Shown: piece by piece, positions 18,587 through 29,500 of the stretch
Position numbering within the stretch: the stretch's first letter is position 1
Layout of the letters: every line of letters starts with the position of its first letter
Assembly: GCF_947503045.1 (NCBI RefSeq)
Contig: NZ_CANNCF010000002.1
Location: 837,501 to 901,500 of the forward strand
DNA: 64,000 nt
From: an uncultured Tateyamaria sp.
Lineage (GTDB): Bacteria; Pseudomonadota; Alphaproteobacteria; Rhodobacterales; Rhodobacteraceae
Direction: 5' to 3'
Translations under genes and position numbers: made by a program
Notes under the pieces: model-generated
Seen by the model: the letters and a program-made list of their open reading frames with translations, nothing else
What the model was told of the DNA's origin: nothing
Databases searched by the model: none

Positions 18587-19246
18587 ATGAACTCTCCGTT
18601 GATCCAGCTGCTTGTGCTTGCCGGCATAGCCGTCTTTTTGATCCTGCGTCTGAAAAACGTCCTGGGAACACGCGAAGGCTTTGAACAGCCCCCTGTTCCG
18701 AAACCCGTGAATGATCGTCTGGGGCGTCCCGATCTTGAAGTGATCGAAGGTGGCCCCGATCTGGATATCACCGACCATGTCGACGAAGACAGCGATGCAG
18801 CCAAGGCGCTCGCTGGTATGAAGAGGGTTGAGCCGTCGTTCAACGTCGCCGATTTCCTGCAAGGTGCGCGCGGCGCTTACGAGATGATCGTGATGGGGTA
18901 CGAGACGGGCGAATTGTCCGATATTCAGCCCTTCCTGTCCGAAGAAGTTTACGAATCCTTTGTCGACGGTGTCGCCGCCCGCGAAGATCAGGGCCTGACC
19001 ATCGAGGCCGAGTTTATCGGTGTGCGAGAGCTGAAACTGATGGACGCCACTTTCAACGAAGAAACCAATGAGGCCGAACTGAACATCCGCTTTGTGGCGG
19101 AGCTGACATCGACCGTCCGCGACGAAGGCGGCGACATCGTCGAAGGCAGCCCGACCGAGGTGAAACGGCAAAAAGACACATGGTCCTTTGCACGAACCAT
19201 GGGGGCTGACGACCCAAATTGGCTGTTGGTCTCTACAGACGCGTAA
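18587..19246 (+). CDS. Tim44-like domain protein
   Basis: This is a 219-residue protein with one N-terminal membrane segment (about residues 5-20), a charged linker, and a Tim44-like domain from about residue 85 (FLQGARGAYEMIV). The mitochondrial relative anchors mtHsp70 to the import channel; in alphaproteobacteria the role is not settled, and a link to membrane insertion or export is inferred from the domain and from secB nearby. It overlaps mltA by 28 bp and lies in the unit Tim44-mltA-Smr. Confidence 0.88.
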   Translation: MNSPLIQLLVLAGIAVFLILRLKNVLGTREGFEQPPVPKPVNDRLGRPDLEVIEGGPDLDITDHVDEDSDAAKALAGMKRVEPSFNVADFLQGARGAYEMIVMGYETGELSDIQPFLSEEVYESFVDGVAAREDQGLTIEAEFIGVRELKLMDATFNEETNEAELNIRFVAELTSTVRDEGGDIVEGSPTEVKRQKDTWSFARTMGADDPNWLLVSTDA

Positions 19247-20277
19247 TCCGGCACTGTGTCGGATTTCTCTGTGCGGTTGCGTTCACGATGAGTGCGGCAG
19301 CCGCAGACATCCGATATACCGTTCTGGATTACACGGCCCTTGATGGCTGGGCCGAGGATGATCACGCCGCTGCTCTGAACGTGTTCCGCAGCACGTGTCG
19401 TGACATGAACGACCCCGACTGGCGGTCCTTGTGCGCAGTCGCCTCTGAGATTCCGGATGCAAAGGCCTTCTTTGAACTTTTCTTTCGCCCCGTTCTGATC
19501 GAGGACGGTGCGCCCGGCCTGTTCACCGGGTATTTCGAACCCGAGCTTGATGGCTCCAAACGTCGCAGTGGACGTTATCGGTTTCCTGTCTATGCGATGC
19601 CGCCCGAGGCCCGCGTGTCGCGGCCATGGCATACACGTCGCGAGATTTTGCAGGGCGGGGTCATGGCTGGTCGTGGTCTGGAAATTGCCTGGGTCGATGA
19701 CTCGGTTGAATTGTTTTTCCTGCAGATCCAGGGCTCGGGCCGCATCAACCTAGACAATGGGCGGACCATCCGCGTCGGCTATTCCGGATCAAACGGGCAT
19801 GAATACCGGTCTGTCGGCAAAGAGTTGGTGCGGCGTGGTACCTATGCCGCCCATCAGGTCAGCGCCGATGTGATCAAGAACTGGGTGAAACGGAACCCTG
19901 CCGCCGGGGCCGAACTGCTATTTCACAATCCCTCTTACGTGTTTTTTCGCGAAGTCAGTGAAGTGCCTGCGGAGCTTGGCCCGCTTGGTGCGATGAACCG
20001 GTCGATCACCACCATGCGCACCGTGGCGATTGACCCGGCCTTTGTCCCCCTGGGCGCGCCGGTCTGGATTGAAAAGGATGGTCGCAATCCGCTGCGTCGT
20101 TTGATGGTGGCGCAAGATACCGGGTCGGCGATCAAGGGCGCCCAGCGGGCTGACGTCTTCTTTGGCACCGGTGATCGCGCTGGGCGGGCCGCCGGGCAAT
20201 TGCGCGATCCGGGCCGCCTGATGGTGCTGATGCCGATCCAGCGCGCCTATGCCCTGCTGCCCGAAAGCGCCATATGA
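19219..20277 (+). CDS. mltA: Membrane-bound lytic murein transglycosylase A (MltA/3D domain)
   Basis: MltA cleaves peptidoglycan glycan strands to 1,6-anhydro products in the periplasm. It has 352 residues from the non-ATG start at 19219. The N-terminal stretch is a signal peptide ending near AAAADI, without a clear lipobox cysteine, so it may be soluble rather than a lipoprotein. The MltA domain carries FTGYFEPEL and LQIQGSGRI. The C-terminal 3D domain has QDTGSAIKGAQRADVF with the catalytic aspartate region. It overlaps the next gene by 4 bp. Confidence 0.93.
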   Translation: MAVGLYRRVIRHCVGFLCAVAFTMSAAAADIRYTVLDYTALDGWAEDDHAAALNVFRSTCRDMNDPDWRSLCAVASEIPDAKAFFELFFRPVLIEDGAPGLFTGYFEPELDGSKRRSGRYRFPVYAMPPEARVSRPWHTRREILQGGVMAGRGLEIAWVDDSVELFFLQIQGSGRINLDNGRTIRVGYSGSNGHEYRSVGKELVRRGTYAAHQVSADVIKNWVKRNPAAGAELLFHNPSYVFFREVSEVPAELGPLGAMNRSITTMRTVAIDPAFVPLGAPVWIEKDGRNPLRRLMVAQDTGSAIKGAQRADVFFGTGDRAGRAAGQLRDPGRLMVLMPIQRAYALLPESAI

Positions 20278-20864
20278 AACGCCGCAAATTGCGCCCGGAT
20301 GAGGAAGAGCTGTGGCGCAAGGTCGTGTCCAACGCGGAACGGCTGCACCCGGAAAAACCACTGCGCCCGCAGGATTTCGTGACAACTCCGCCTGTGCAGC
20401 CGCGCAAGAAGGCGACGTTTGAGGCGGTGCCAAAGTCTCTGACGATTCAGCCCGCGCGTCCGACAGCAACCGCGCATCTGTCCCCAACCATCGCCGAACA
20501 GGTGGGGGCGCAGCCCGTTCAGATGGATCGCAAGGCCTTTGACCAAATGAAGCGGGGCAAGTTGCGCCCCGAAGGCAAGCTGGACCTGCACGGCATGACG
20601 CTGGAACGCGCGCACCCTGCCCTGACACGATATATCCTGAGCGCGCAGGCACAGGGCAAACGGCTGGTTCTGGTTGTCACGGGCAAGGGCAAACAGCGCG
20701 ATGATGGCGGGCCGATCCCGGTGCGCTTTGGCGTGTTGCGCCATCAGGTCCCGCAATGGTTGTCGATGCCGCCACTGTCTTCGGCTGTATTGCAGGTCAC
20801 GCAGGCCCATCTGCGTCACGGTGGCGGTGGAGCGTATTACGTCTACTTACGCAAGTTGCGGTAG
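20274..20864 (+). CDS. Smr-domain protein (MutS2 C-terminal-type, possible nuclease)
   Basis: This is a 196-residue protein. The first 100 residues are basic and probably disordered. The Smr domain starts near residue 100 with LDLHGMTLERA, and the typical TGKGK loop and a GVLRHQVPQWL segment follow. Smr domains nick or bind nucleic acids; the substrate here is unknown. Its start overlaps mltA by 4 bp, and its 3' end overlaps the convergent MFS gene by 18 bp. Confidence 0.9.
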   Translation: MKRRKLRPDEEELWRKVVSNAERLHPEKPLRPQDFVTTPPVQPRKKATFEAVPKSLTIQPARPTATAHLSPTIAEQVGAQPVQMDRKAFDQMKRGKLRPEGKLDLHGMTLERAHPALTRYILSAQAQGKRLVLVVTGKGKQRDDGGPIPVRFGVLRHQVPQWLSMPPLSSAVLQVTQAHLRHGGGGAYYVYLRKLR

Positions 20865-22091
20865 CGCACCGCGATAGCGCCGGATGCCAATCCACATGCA
20901 CAGGCTGGAAAACAGGAAATAGACGGCCACACCGAGATATTGCGTGGTCAGATCAACCTGTAGATCGATCAAGAGCCCCGTGATCCCCGGCCCGATGGCA
21001 GACCCCAAAACCATCACCGCTGTGGCCATCGCCTTGATCGATCCGATGAACCGCGTGCCGTAGAATTCGGCCCAAAACGCGTTGGGTAGGGTCGAATTGG
21101 CGCCTGTCGTCAGCGCGAGAAAGACAAAGCCGATGGCGGCGTGCCCCAGAGAGGTGGCAAAGGCGAATACGCCAAAGGCGATGACCATGGGTAACTGATA
21201 AAGTGGGATCAGTCGTGCGGTTCCGAACCTGTCCAGCGCGATACCTGACACCACCATCGCCCCGATGGCGACGGATGTATAAAGCGGAAACAGAGTGACC
21301 AGCGACAGGTGCGTCCAGCCTTTCAGCTCGGCAAAGTACACCTGATGAAAAAAGAAGGCGGTGTTGAACGCGGAGGGCCCCAGAATGGCAGGCACCATGA
21401 ACCAGAACAACGGATGGCGCAGCGCGGAGCGACGCGACCAGTGCACGTCGTCCATGCCAATGCTTTGGTTTTCATCCGCCATGGATTGCGGCGTGCGTTC
21501 GGTGCGCAGCTGCGTCATGAGGATAGGTATGCCCACAAGGGCGATGCAGGCGGCGACCACCCAAAGTGAGCGCCAGTGAAACACGCCAAGCAGGGCCACA
21601 AAGATCAGCGGCAAAAGCGCCTCACCGGCAGCGAATCCAAGCGATGCGATGGACAGCGCCCTCCCCCGCGTCGCCACGAACCAGCGGGCCATCGATACAA
21701 CGGCGATATGGCTGCACATCCCCTGCCCCATCAGCCGCAGTGCAAAGATCACGACCGGCAGCAGCGCCACATACGGGTTCCACGCCATTGCCAGACATGC
21801 GAGCGCGAGACTGCCCAGCACAAGAACGCCCAAAGTGCGCGCGCGGAACATGTCTGTCAGGCTGCCCGCCCAGATCATCACCGCTGCCGAGGCCATTGTC
21901 CCCAGCGAATAGATACCGCCCCACCCACCGTGGCTGAGCCCAAAATCTGCCTGAATTTCAGCGGCAAAGAGCGAGATGAAATAGGTCTGCCCGAAAGAGG
22001 ACAAAAGCGACAGCAGCGCCCCGGCGGACAGCCAATTCCGGTTTTCACTGATAAAGGAAAGCAGACCTGTCGGCAGCGCGCGCGCCGTCAC
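20847..22091 (-). CDS. MFS transporter
   Basis: This is a 414-residue protein with about 12 hydrophobic helices. The loop after helix 2 (GSLTDMFRARTLG) fits the major facilitator motif, and a second such loop (ALDRFGTARLI) comes in the second half. No substrate can be named. The start overlaps the preceding hydrolase gene by 4 bp, so it probably belongs to an hslV-hslU-hydrolase-MFS transcript. Confidence 0.88.
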   Translation of the reverse strand: MTARALPTGLLSFISENRNWLSAGALLSLLSSFGQTYFISLFAAEIQADFGLSHGGWGGIYSLGTMASAAVMIWAGSLTDMFRARTLGVLVLGSLALACLAMAWNPYVALLPVVIFALRLMGQGMCSHIAVVSMARWFVATRGRALSIASLGFAAGEALLPLIFVALLGVFHWRSLWVVAACIALVGIPILMTQLRTERTPQSMADENQSIGMDDVHWSRRSALRHPLFWFMVPAILGPSAFNTAFFFHQVYFAELKGWTHLSLVTLFPLYTSVAIGAMVVSGIALDRFGTARLIPLYQLPMVIAFGVFAFATSLGHAAIGFVFLALTTGANSTLPNAFWAEFYGTRFIGSIKAMATAVMVLGSAIGPGITGLLIDLQVDLTTQYLGVAVYFLFSSLCMWIGIRRYRGALPQLA

Positions 22092-23191
22092 AGCCCGGTG
22101 CTTTCTTCGGCAAGATCAATGGGTCGGCTGACTGGACCGGTGATGACCCGGCGCTGGCCCGGCAACAGGACAACGGCCCCGCTGCTGCCCCGCAAAAACT
22201 CGCGATCCAGGTCCGAGGACCGGCGCAGCAGTTGAATTAGGGCCGGCGAACTGCCAGCCACGAAATGGTTGCCGGACTTGCGGTCAGAAAACGCGGTCAC
22301 GTCCACCACATTGATTGGCAGGTCGGCAACCTCTTCGGCATTGTCGATGTTGCCGAGCTGGGTTTTCTGACCACGCAAGCGCGAGGACAGACGCAGCACC
22401 GCATCCTTGCGCGACACGATCACGACAAACGGGTCAGGCACATCCCTGATCTGGCGGAACTGGCTGCGAAAGACATCGACGTTGATGTCCGGGGACATCA
22501 GGATCACACCGCGAATATTCGCGCCGACCCATCCGGGTTGCGCGATTTCAAGCTGGCGAAACGTTTCCATCACCAGTGCGCTGCCCATGGAATGCGCCAC
22601 GACGATCACGTCCGGTTGCCCTGCGCTGCGCACAGTGCGCAACAGATCGGCCAGTCCATCGCGGGCAAACAGTGCGCTGTCCCGGTCATACTCATAGCCC
22701 AAAGGATTCGCGCGGCTTGGCCAGGCATAGCTGACATGGGCACCCGGAATTTCGAGGTCATGGCCCAGTTGCGCCATGCGGAACGCGGAATCGGCAAAGC
22801 TGTTGTTGAACCCGTGTACAAACACGGTGACTTCGCGCCGGTCCGTCGATCTGGCGTCAATCTCGGCGCGCAGGCTCCGGGTGAACCCGGCCGGTTCGTC
22901 AAATTGCTGCAGTTCCGCGATGGCGAAATCGCGGTCGGGTTTGGGGCGGTCATAGCCGTCCGACACGCTGCCCAATTCACGATTTGGCGGGATAGAGACC
23001 GTGGTTTTCAGTAGGCGCAATTTGGTCGCGCGTTCGATGCCAAACTCACCCGCATCGTTTGTCGCCCGCGTCGTCCCCATAAAGACGGGCACGTTCAGAC
23101 CAAAATTCAGCGCATCGGGCACCACGGGCGCAGCGGTGCGGTCATTGCACGCGGCAAGAAGCATCATCAACGCAACTGTCACCCACCGCAT
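22088..23191 (-). CDS. Alpha/beta hydrolase lipoprotein (DUF900/COG4782 type)
   Basis: This is a 367-residue protein with a short signal ending in the lipobox LLAAC (cysteine at residue 15), which suggests outer-membrane or periplasmic anchoring. The hydrolase fold has TVFVHGFNNSF (oxyanion region) and the nucleophile elbow AHSMGSA near residue 197. Proteins of this type are annotated as esterase/lipase-like, and the substrate is unknown. It lies 54 bp after hslU and overlaps the MFS start by 4 bp. Confidence 0.87.
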   Translation of the reverse strand: MRWVTVALMMLLAACNDRTAAPVVPDALNFGLNVPVFMGTTRATNDAGEFGIERATKLRLLKTTVSIPPNRELGSVSDGYDRPKPDRDFAIAELQQFDEPAGFTRSLRAEIDARSTDRREVTVFVHGFNNSFADSAFRMAQLGHDLEIPGAHVSYAWPSRANPLGYEYDRDSALFARDGLADLLRTVRSAGQPDVIVVAHSMGSALVMETFRQLEIAQPGWVGANIRGVILMSPDINVDVFRSQFRQIRDVPDPFVVIVSRKDAVLRLSSRLRGQKTQLGNIDNAEEVADLPINVVDVTAFSDRKSGNHFVAGSSPALIQLLRRSSDLDREFLRGSSGAVVLLPGQRRVITGPVSRPIDLAEESTGL

Positions 23192-23245
23192 GGTCTTTGT
23201 CCTGCCTGTCCCTGACCCGGTCTTAGCCCAGATCAGGCCGCACGA

Positions 23246-24553
23246 CTACAGCACATAGCGACTTAGATCGGTCGAGCGCGACAGCTCGCCCAAATGCTGC
23301 TCCACAAAGGCGGAATTGACCACGATTTCCTCACCGCCCCGGTCCGGCGCGGTAAAGGACAACTCTTCGAACACCCGCTCCATCACGGTATAGAGCCGCC
23401 GCGCGCCGATATTTTCGACCGTCTGGTTCACCTCGGCTGCGATGCGCGCGAGGGCGCGGATGCCTTCGGGTTCGAAAGTCACCGTCACCTGTTCGGTCGC
23501 CATCAGGGCGGAATATTGCAGGGTCAGCGCGTTGTCGGTTTCCTCGAGAATGCGCACGAAATCGTCTTCGGTCAGGGGGCGCAGCTCAACCCGGATCGGC
23601 AGGCGGCCCTGCAGTTCGGGCAGCAGGTCAGACGGTTTGGCGATGTGGAACGCGCCGGATGCAATGAACAGGATATGGTCGGTTTTGACGGGGCCATGTT
23701 TGGTGCTGACGGTTGTCCCTTCGATCAGGGGCAGCAAATCGCGCTGTACACCTTCGCGGCTCACATCACCGCCGCGCGCGTCCGAGCGGGCACAGACCTT
23801 GTCGATCTCGTCAAGGAAAACGATCCCGTTTTCCTGCACCGCTTCCAGCGCGGATTTAGTGACAGTTTCGTCATCCAGCAGCTTGTCCGCCTCTTCGCCG
23901 ATCAGCACATCATAGCTGGCCGCGACGGTCAGTTTCTTGCGTGTGGTGCGTCCGCCCATGGCTTTGCCAAACAGATCGCCAAGGTTCATCATGCCCGCCC
24001 CCGCGCCCGGCTGGCCGGGGATGTCCATCATGGGAAACGGGTTTGACGTGTCGGCGACATCCAGTTCGATGACCGTGCTGTCGAGCTCGCCCGAGCGCAG
24101 TTTCTTGCGAAACATCTCGCGCGTGCCGTCGCGCGCATCGGTGCCTGCGATGGCGGTGATCACCCGGTCTTCGGCGGCTTGCTTGGCCTTGGTCGCGACA
24201 TCCTCGCGCATCAGATCACGGGTCTGGGCAATCGCGGCGTCGACCAGATCGCGAATGATCTGCTCCACATCCCGCCCGACATAGCCGACCTCGGTGAATT
24301 TGGTCGCCTCGACCTTGAGGAAGGGCGCGCGCGCGAGTTTGGCCAGACGGCGGCTGATCTCGGTCTTGCCGACGCCGGTGGGCCCGATCATCAGGATATT
24401 CTTGGGATAGACCTCGTCCCGCAGGTCGTCACCCAACTGCTTGCGCCGCCAACGGTTGCGCAGCGCCACGGCCACCGCCCGCTTGGCGTCCGCCTGCCCG
24501 ATGATGAACCGATCCAGTTCCGAGACGATTTCGCGTGGGGTCAGGTCAGTCAT
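23246..24553 (-). CDS. hslU: ATP-dependent protease ATPase subunit HslU (ClpY)
   Basis: HslU unfolds substrates and feeds them to the HslV peptidase. It has 435 residues. The N-terminus [20 protein letters not shown] is typical. The Walker A loop is GPTGVGKTE, and Walker B is [10 protein letters not shown]. The intermediate domain lies between them. The pore region GYVGRDVE and the C-terminal ATPase lid, ending LSRYVL (the tail that docks into HslV), are intact. The start overlaps hslV by 4 bp. Confidence 0.98.
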   Translation of the reverse strand: MTDLTPREIVSELDRFIIGQADAKRAVAVALRNRWRRKQLGDDLRDEVYPKNILMIGPTGVGKTEISRRLAKLARAPFLKVEATKFTEVGYVGRDVEQIIRDLVDAAIAQTRDLMREDVATKAKQAAEDRVITAIAGTDARDGTREMFRKKLRSGELDSTVIELDVADTSNPFPMMDIPGQPGAGAGMMNLGDLFGKAMGGRTTRKKLTVAASYDVLIGEEADKLLDDETVTKSALEAVQENGIVFLDEIDKVCARSDARGGDVSREGVQRDLLPLIEGTTVSTKHGPVKTDHILFIASGAFHIAKPSDLLPELQGRLPIRVELRPLTEDDFVRILEETDNALTLQYSALMATEQVTVTFEPEGIRALARIAAEVNQTVENIGARRLYTVMERVFEELSFTAPDRGGEEIVVNSAFVEQHLGELSRSTDLSRYVL

Positions 24554-25116
24554 TTGGGTGTTCCTTTGATCGTCTCGACGGTCAGGTTGCCGTTTGTGTA
24601 GACGCAGATGTCAGACGCAATCGCCATGGCATCGCGTGCCACGGTTTCGGCGTCGCGGTCGCTGTCGATCAGCCCGCGTGCGGCGGCCAGCGCATAGTTT
24701 CCGCCTGACCCGATCGCCGCGACGTTATGTTCGGGTTCCAGCACGTCGCCCGCCCCGGTGATGACAAACATGTCGGTGCCATCCGTCACGATCAGCATCG
24801 CCTCGAGTTTTTGCAGGTACTTGTCGGTGCGCCAGTCCTTGGCCAGCTCGACACTTGCGCGCGCCAACTGGCCCGGCGTCGCCTCGAGCTTGGTTTCAAG
24901 GCGCTCCAAAAGTGTAAAGGCATCCGCCGTCGATCCGGCAAAGCCAGCCACAACGTCAAACCCGCTTGGGCTGAGCCTGCGCACCTTGCGCGCGGTCCCC
25001 TTGATTACGGTCTGGCCAAGGGACACCTGCCCGTCGCCCGCAACCACAACCTCGCCACCCTTTTTCACGCCGATGATCGTGGTGCCGTGCCAGCCGGGGA
25101 ATTCGGAATTGGCCAT
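24550..25116 (-). CDS. hslV: ATP-dependent protease peptidase subunit HslV (ClpQ)
   Basis: HslV is the proteasome-like threonine peptidase of the HslUV protease. It has 188 residues, with a propeptide of about 10 residues ([11 protein letters not shown]) before the catalytic [10 protein letters not shown]; the active-site threonine is residue 12. A GGAG ribosome-binding site precedes the ATG, and a heat-shock-like promoter lies just upstream. It is the first gene of the hslVU unit. Confidence 0.98.
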   Translation of the reverse strand: MANSEFPGWHGTTIIGVKKGGEVVVAGDGQVSLGQTVIKGTARKVRRLSPSGFDVVAGFAGSTADAFTLLERLETKLEATPGQLARASVELAKDWRTDKYLQKLEAMLIVTDGTDMFVITGAGDVLEPEHNVAAIGSGGNYALAAARGLIDSDRDAETVARDAMAIASDICVYTNGNLTVETIKGTPK

Positions 25117-25142
25117 GTCGCGTCTCCTTGCCTGTTCGGGCC

Positions 25143-25171
25143 TATATGCGACCTAACTGCGACAGCTTCAA
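25143..25171 (-). promoter_or_regulatory. Possible RpoH-type promoter of hslVU
   Basis: On the minus strand TTGAAG (25171-25166), a 17-bp spacer and CATATA (25148-25143) lie 27 bp before the hslV ATG. The -35 starts TTGAA and the -10 starts CAT, as in heat-shock sigma factor promoters of this group. The assignment fits the gene's function but is not proven. Confidence 0.45.
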
Positions 25172-25202
25172 TCCGTGCAGGCAATGTGGTTGTGTGTCGG
25201 GC

Positions 25203-26183
25203 ATGAAACTGATGGGCACGGATCCACGTCTGAAACAGGCGCAGGCGGCATGGGCAGAGATTGCGCCCGACCTTGGGCTGGATACGGCGGCCTACCGGGC
25301 CAAGCTGATCTGGCAAAAGGATGAACCTGCGCGCAGCCACATCGTGGTGCGTTTGAAGGGTCCGCGACCGTTGATCCTGAAACAGGTGTTTGCCGCGCCG
25401 GATGATGCGGACCTGTCCGCGGCGATCGCCGCGCAACGAGATGCTTTTGAGCGGCTGGCTGGGAGCAATAGCTCACACGCCCCCGAGGTTCTGTTTGCGT
25501 CCGATGATGGCCGAATTGTTGTCATGGCCGAAGCGGCGGGAAAAACGCTGAACGATCATCTGCTCGCGGGAAAACCCCATGACAAGATGCTGCGCCGCGC
25601 CGGAGCATGGTTGGGCGCATTTCACGGGTCCGGCCCGCTTGAAGAGCGGACCTATCAGCCGAAATTTATGCTGCGCCATGCCGCGAGAATGCGCGACGCG
25701 GTGCGGGCCGGGACACTGCGCGTGGCCCTGCCGAAAATGTTTGTCGCGTGTTGTGAACAAATGCCGGACAAGGCTGCGGCCGCGATGGATCAGCAAACCA
25801 CGTCCGCCGCAAAACACGGTGATTTCAACCTGCGCAACCTGCTGCTGGGCCCCGAAGGCGAAACAGGTCTTGATTTCAAGCCAGCTTCGACCGCGCCTGT
25901 TGGTTTCGATATCGCGCGTCTTCTGATGGACTATGCAGAGTTGTTTCAACCCGGCGAGGATGTGTCAGAGGGCAGGCTGCTGTCCGACGCGACCCTCGAT
26001 GCGTTCTTTGACGGCTATCGGCTTGTCGAACGTGACGACCCGGCGGTGCGATTTCTGCCATTCGTCCAACTGCTCAACGATTGGCGCCTGATTCCGCCCA
26101 ACAAGACGCGGCGCAGTTGGCGGCAAGCGGCCCGCATGGACAGGATCGAGGCGCTCGCGCGCACAGCCTTTGCCCTCAACTGA
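25203..26183 (+). CDS. Phosphotransferase, aminoglycoside/choline-kinase-like fold
   Basis: This protein has 326 residues if started at the ATG at 25203 (25212 is another candidate). It has the protein-kinase-like fold of small-molecule kinases: a lysine-containing N-lobe strand (GPRPLILKQVF), the catalytic-loop motif KHGDFNLRNLL with H-G-D-x-N, and a metal-binding segment (GLDFKPAS...GFDIARLL) that is somewhat divergent. Family relatives phosphorylate sugars, choline or aminoglycosides; I cannot name the substrate. It is divergent from hslV and is followed by a hairpin terminator. Confidence 0.8.
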   Translation: MKLMGTDPRLKQAQAAWAEIAPDLGLDTAAYRAKLIWQKDEPARSHIVVRLKGPRPLILKQVFAAPDDADLSAAIAAQRDAFERLAGSNSSHAPEVLFASDDGRIVVMAEAAGKTLNDHLLAGKPHDKMLRRAGAWLGAFHGSGPLEERTYQPKFMLRHAARMRDAVRAGTLRVALPKMFVACCEQMPDKAAAAMDQQTTSAAKHGDFNLRNLLLGPEGETGLDFKPASTAPVGFDIARLLMDYAELFQPGEDVSEGRLLSDATLDAFFDGYRLVERDDPAVRFLPFVQLLNDWRLIPPNKTRRSWRQAARMDRIEALARTAFALN

Positions 26184-26213
26184 AAACGGCCCCCTGCAAA
26201 CAGGAGGCCGTTT
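26184..26213. terminator. Bidirectional terminator between the kinase and trxA
   Basis: The stem AAACGGCC/GGCCGTTT with an inner CCTG/CAGG extension lies between two convergent genes and is flanked by A and T runs on its two sides. Confidence 0.75.
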
Positions 26214-26237
26214 CGAATTCTGTAACCGCGTTTGGGT

Positions 26238-26558
26238 TTAGATGGATTCTTCGATCCAGCTTTGCAGGGCGGCCTTGGGTTTGGCGCCGGCCATGTTCGA
26301 CACGACCTGACCGTCCTTGAAGATGAACAGCGCAGGAATGCCGCGCACACCCATCTGAGCCGGTGAATTCGGGTTGGAATCCACGTCGACCTTTACGATT
26401 TTGACTTTGCCTTCCATCTCGGTCGACAACTCTTCGAGCGCGGGACCGATCTGTTTACAGGGGCCGCACCATTCAGCCCAGAAATCCACCACGACGGGGA
26501 CTTCGGAATTTTTGACTTCGGCGTCAAATGTTGCGTCAGTTACGGCGAGGGTGGCCAT
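26238..26558 (-). CDS. trxA: Thioredoxin TrxA
   Basis: Thioredoxin is the cytoplasmic dithiol reductant for ribonucleotide reductase and many other proteins. It has 106 residues with the active site W30-C31-G32-P33-C34-K35 and the cis-proline segment RGIPALFIF. It lies 38 bp after addA and may be read from the same long minus-strand transcript, or from its own promoter. Confidence 0.98.
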   Translation of the reverse strand: MATLAVTDATFDAEVKNSEVPVVVDFWAEWCGPCKQIGPALEELSTEMEGKVKIVKVDVDSNPNSPAQMGVRGIPALFIFKDGQVVSNMAGAKPKAALQSWIEESI

Positions 26559-26596
26559 TCTATTTCTCCTGCATGGATCACGCGTAGGGCTGGAAC

Positions 26597-29500
26597 CTAT
26601 GTATCCGCCTTGTCATCGTCAAGATATGGCGTGCGTGCAAGGGCGCTCATCACTATATCGTGCGGCAAGGACATGAGAATTCCTGTCCGTGTCCAAAGGA
26701 TGCTCAGGGTTTGGGCGCGTCCGGGATAGACCTGCGCAATGGCATGCGCATAGGCGCCCATCTGGCGCAAGACGCCGTCGGGACAGTCCGCCGGCGCGTC
26801 AGGCACCACGCGATTGCTTTTGAAATCAACGATGTGGACGTGATCGGGTGTGACGATCAGCCGGTCGATCGTGCCGTGAAGCCGGTCCTTGCCGAACGGC
26901 GCTGTGATCGCGACCTCGGCCAAGGTGGTTGCGGCAAATATCTCCGCGAGGTGCGTATCACGCAAAATCGCCTCGGCCTCGCGTTGTCCCTCATCCTGCA
27001 GCACATCGGTCAGTTCCGGGGGCGGTTTGGAGGTTTGGACGCCGCCCGTTTCCAACAAGTGGTGAACCCATGTTCCGTAGGCCTTGGCCGTCGCCTCATC
27101 CAACCCGTCGCCGGGCAGCGCCTTGACCCCGCCGAGATCAGAAGGCGACAGGGTTTGCGTTTGTGTGGGCAGTGCTGGGGCGGGCGCGGAAAAGTGATCC
27201 GGCAGCGGGGCGGGTTCGGAAAGGTGAGGCGGTTCGGGCATGTCTTCAGTAAAGTCCCACGACCCGTGCTCCATCCGCAAACCCGGACCAACCGGTGTGT
27301 CCAGATCAAACGCCCCACTTGCGCGCATCCCGGCCTCGACCCGTTGGTGCCAGTCGTCACCGTCCTTGTGCAATTCACCGGACGCCGCGACGATCAACCA
27401 CTTTTCCGCCCGTGTCAGAGCCACATAGAGCAGGCGCAGCGACTCTTCGCGCTGGGCCGTTTTCATCTCGTCGATGCGCTCTGCCATCTGATCCGGCTGG
27501 CTGGCGCTTGGCATTTTCCAGACCGGAACGCCCTTCACCGCAATGACCTCATCCCGGATCACAACATCGCGTTTGCCGCATTCGGGCAGGATCACGATGG
27601 GCGACTCCAGTCCTTTTGATCCATGTACCGTCATCACCCTGATCTGGTTGGAGGCGCTGTCGATCTGGCGTTTGACCTCCAGCTCGTCCGTCTCCATCCA
27701 CGCCAGAAAACCGGTGAGGCTGGGCACGGAGGCGCGTTCATAGGCCAATGCCTGAGATAGCAGCGCGTTGATTCCGTCTTCGGCCTCTGAGCCCAAACGC
27801 GCCAGCAGACGTTTGCGGCCGCCGTGCCGGGTCAGCATCCGTTCGATCAGATCGTAGGGGCGCAGGAAATCGATATTGTCGCGCAGATCAAACAGGACAG
27901 AGACTGTTTCGGGATGGACGTCACGTTTTTTGCGCAGATCAGACCAAAGGAATTCATCCTCCCGGTGGTGGGCCAGGGTGAACAGGTCCTGCTCGGACCA
28001 GCCGAACAGTGGTGAGCGTAGCGCAGTGGCCAGCGACAGGCTATCCTCGGGCGTGGCCAGAAAAGACAACAACGCCCCAAGGTCGCGCACCGCGATTTCC
28101 GCCCCGACCTTGAGACGATCGGCACCCGCAATGGGCAATCCGGCCTCTTTGCAGGCGCGGATAATGTCGGGAAAGATACCGCCGCGGCGTTGCACAAGGA
28201 TCAGAAAATCGCGCGGCTGCGCGGGGCGGGCACCTTTGGCATCAGGTATGCGCACCTTGTCGTCGATCATCGTCTTGATCTGGCCCGCGATCTGACGCGC
28301 AAGAATGCGATACTGATGCTCGGGGCTGCGCCGGTCCAGCGGGTCAAACCAATCCTGATCAGGCTCTTTTTCGGGCTTGGGCACCAGCGGCCACAGATCC
28401 ACCCGGCCGGGCAGATCAGTGTTGAAGGCGATATGCTGACCGCCATCGAACCCGGCTGAACCTGCGCCGCGAAACACTTCGTCCACCAATCGAAGGATCG
28501 CAGGCGATGATCGGAACGAATGATCAAGGGTGGAGTCACGCAGGACTTGCCCGGATTCGCTTAGTTTAGAGCCGAATTCACGCTGCATCCGATCAAACTC
28601 GCGCGGGTCGGCGCCTTGAAAGGAATAGATCGACTGTTTCTTGTCACCGACGACAAAAATGGTGCGCGTCACATCGGCGCGGGCGCCTTCCCCGCTTGAA
28701 AACTCCTCGGCCAGACGGCGGATCACATCCCATTGCGCCGGGCTGGTATCCTGGGCCTCGTCCACCAGAATATGGTCGATTCCGCCGTCCAACCGATAAA
28801 GCACCCACGCCGCCACGCGATCATCGCTGAGCAATTGGCGCGCCTTCTGGATCAGATCGTCAAAGTCGAGCCACCCGCGCCTTTGCTTGGCCGTTGCGTA
28901 GAGGTCTGAAAAGCGCCGCGCGAATTGATGCAGGATGACTGTTCGTTCGGCCACAGCAAGCGCAAGAAACGGCGCGCGCGCATCCGCCACCCGCCGCATC
29001 AGATCGTGGAGCGGCTCGATCAGATGGGGCACGGCCTTTTGCGTGTCCTTGGTTGGAAATCTGTCCGTTTTCGCCGCAAATGGCGCTTTGGTGTTGGCGC
29101 CATAAAGGAAGACGTCCATCAAATCCGGCAAAGTCGCACAGTTGAGTTCGTTCAGCGTACTCAGCTTTGCTGCAGCCTTGCCGTCATTGCCCCCACGCGC
29201 GACCAGTGCGGGGATCAGGTCTTGCAGGAGCTCCCAGTCGCTGGGTGCAAAAGTGGCGCTTTCGATGCTGGTGTGGGTGAGTGAGGCGAGCTGATCAAAC
29301 AGCGCAAGCGCGTCGCCCATAGTCAGGTCAGTGAAATCGTCTGACATGCCGACCATCGTTTTGGTCAGCTTCAGAAAATCCTCGCCCGTATAATGGCGGG
29401 CCAGCGCGGCAAGGCAGTCTGCATCCGGCCCGTCGGCCATCTGATCGACCAGTTCCGCCCGCAACAGATCGGCGGCGCGATCTTCGATCTCGGTAAACTG

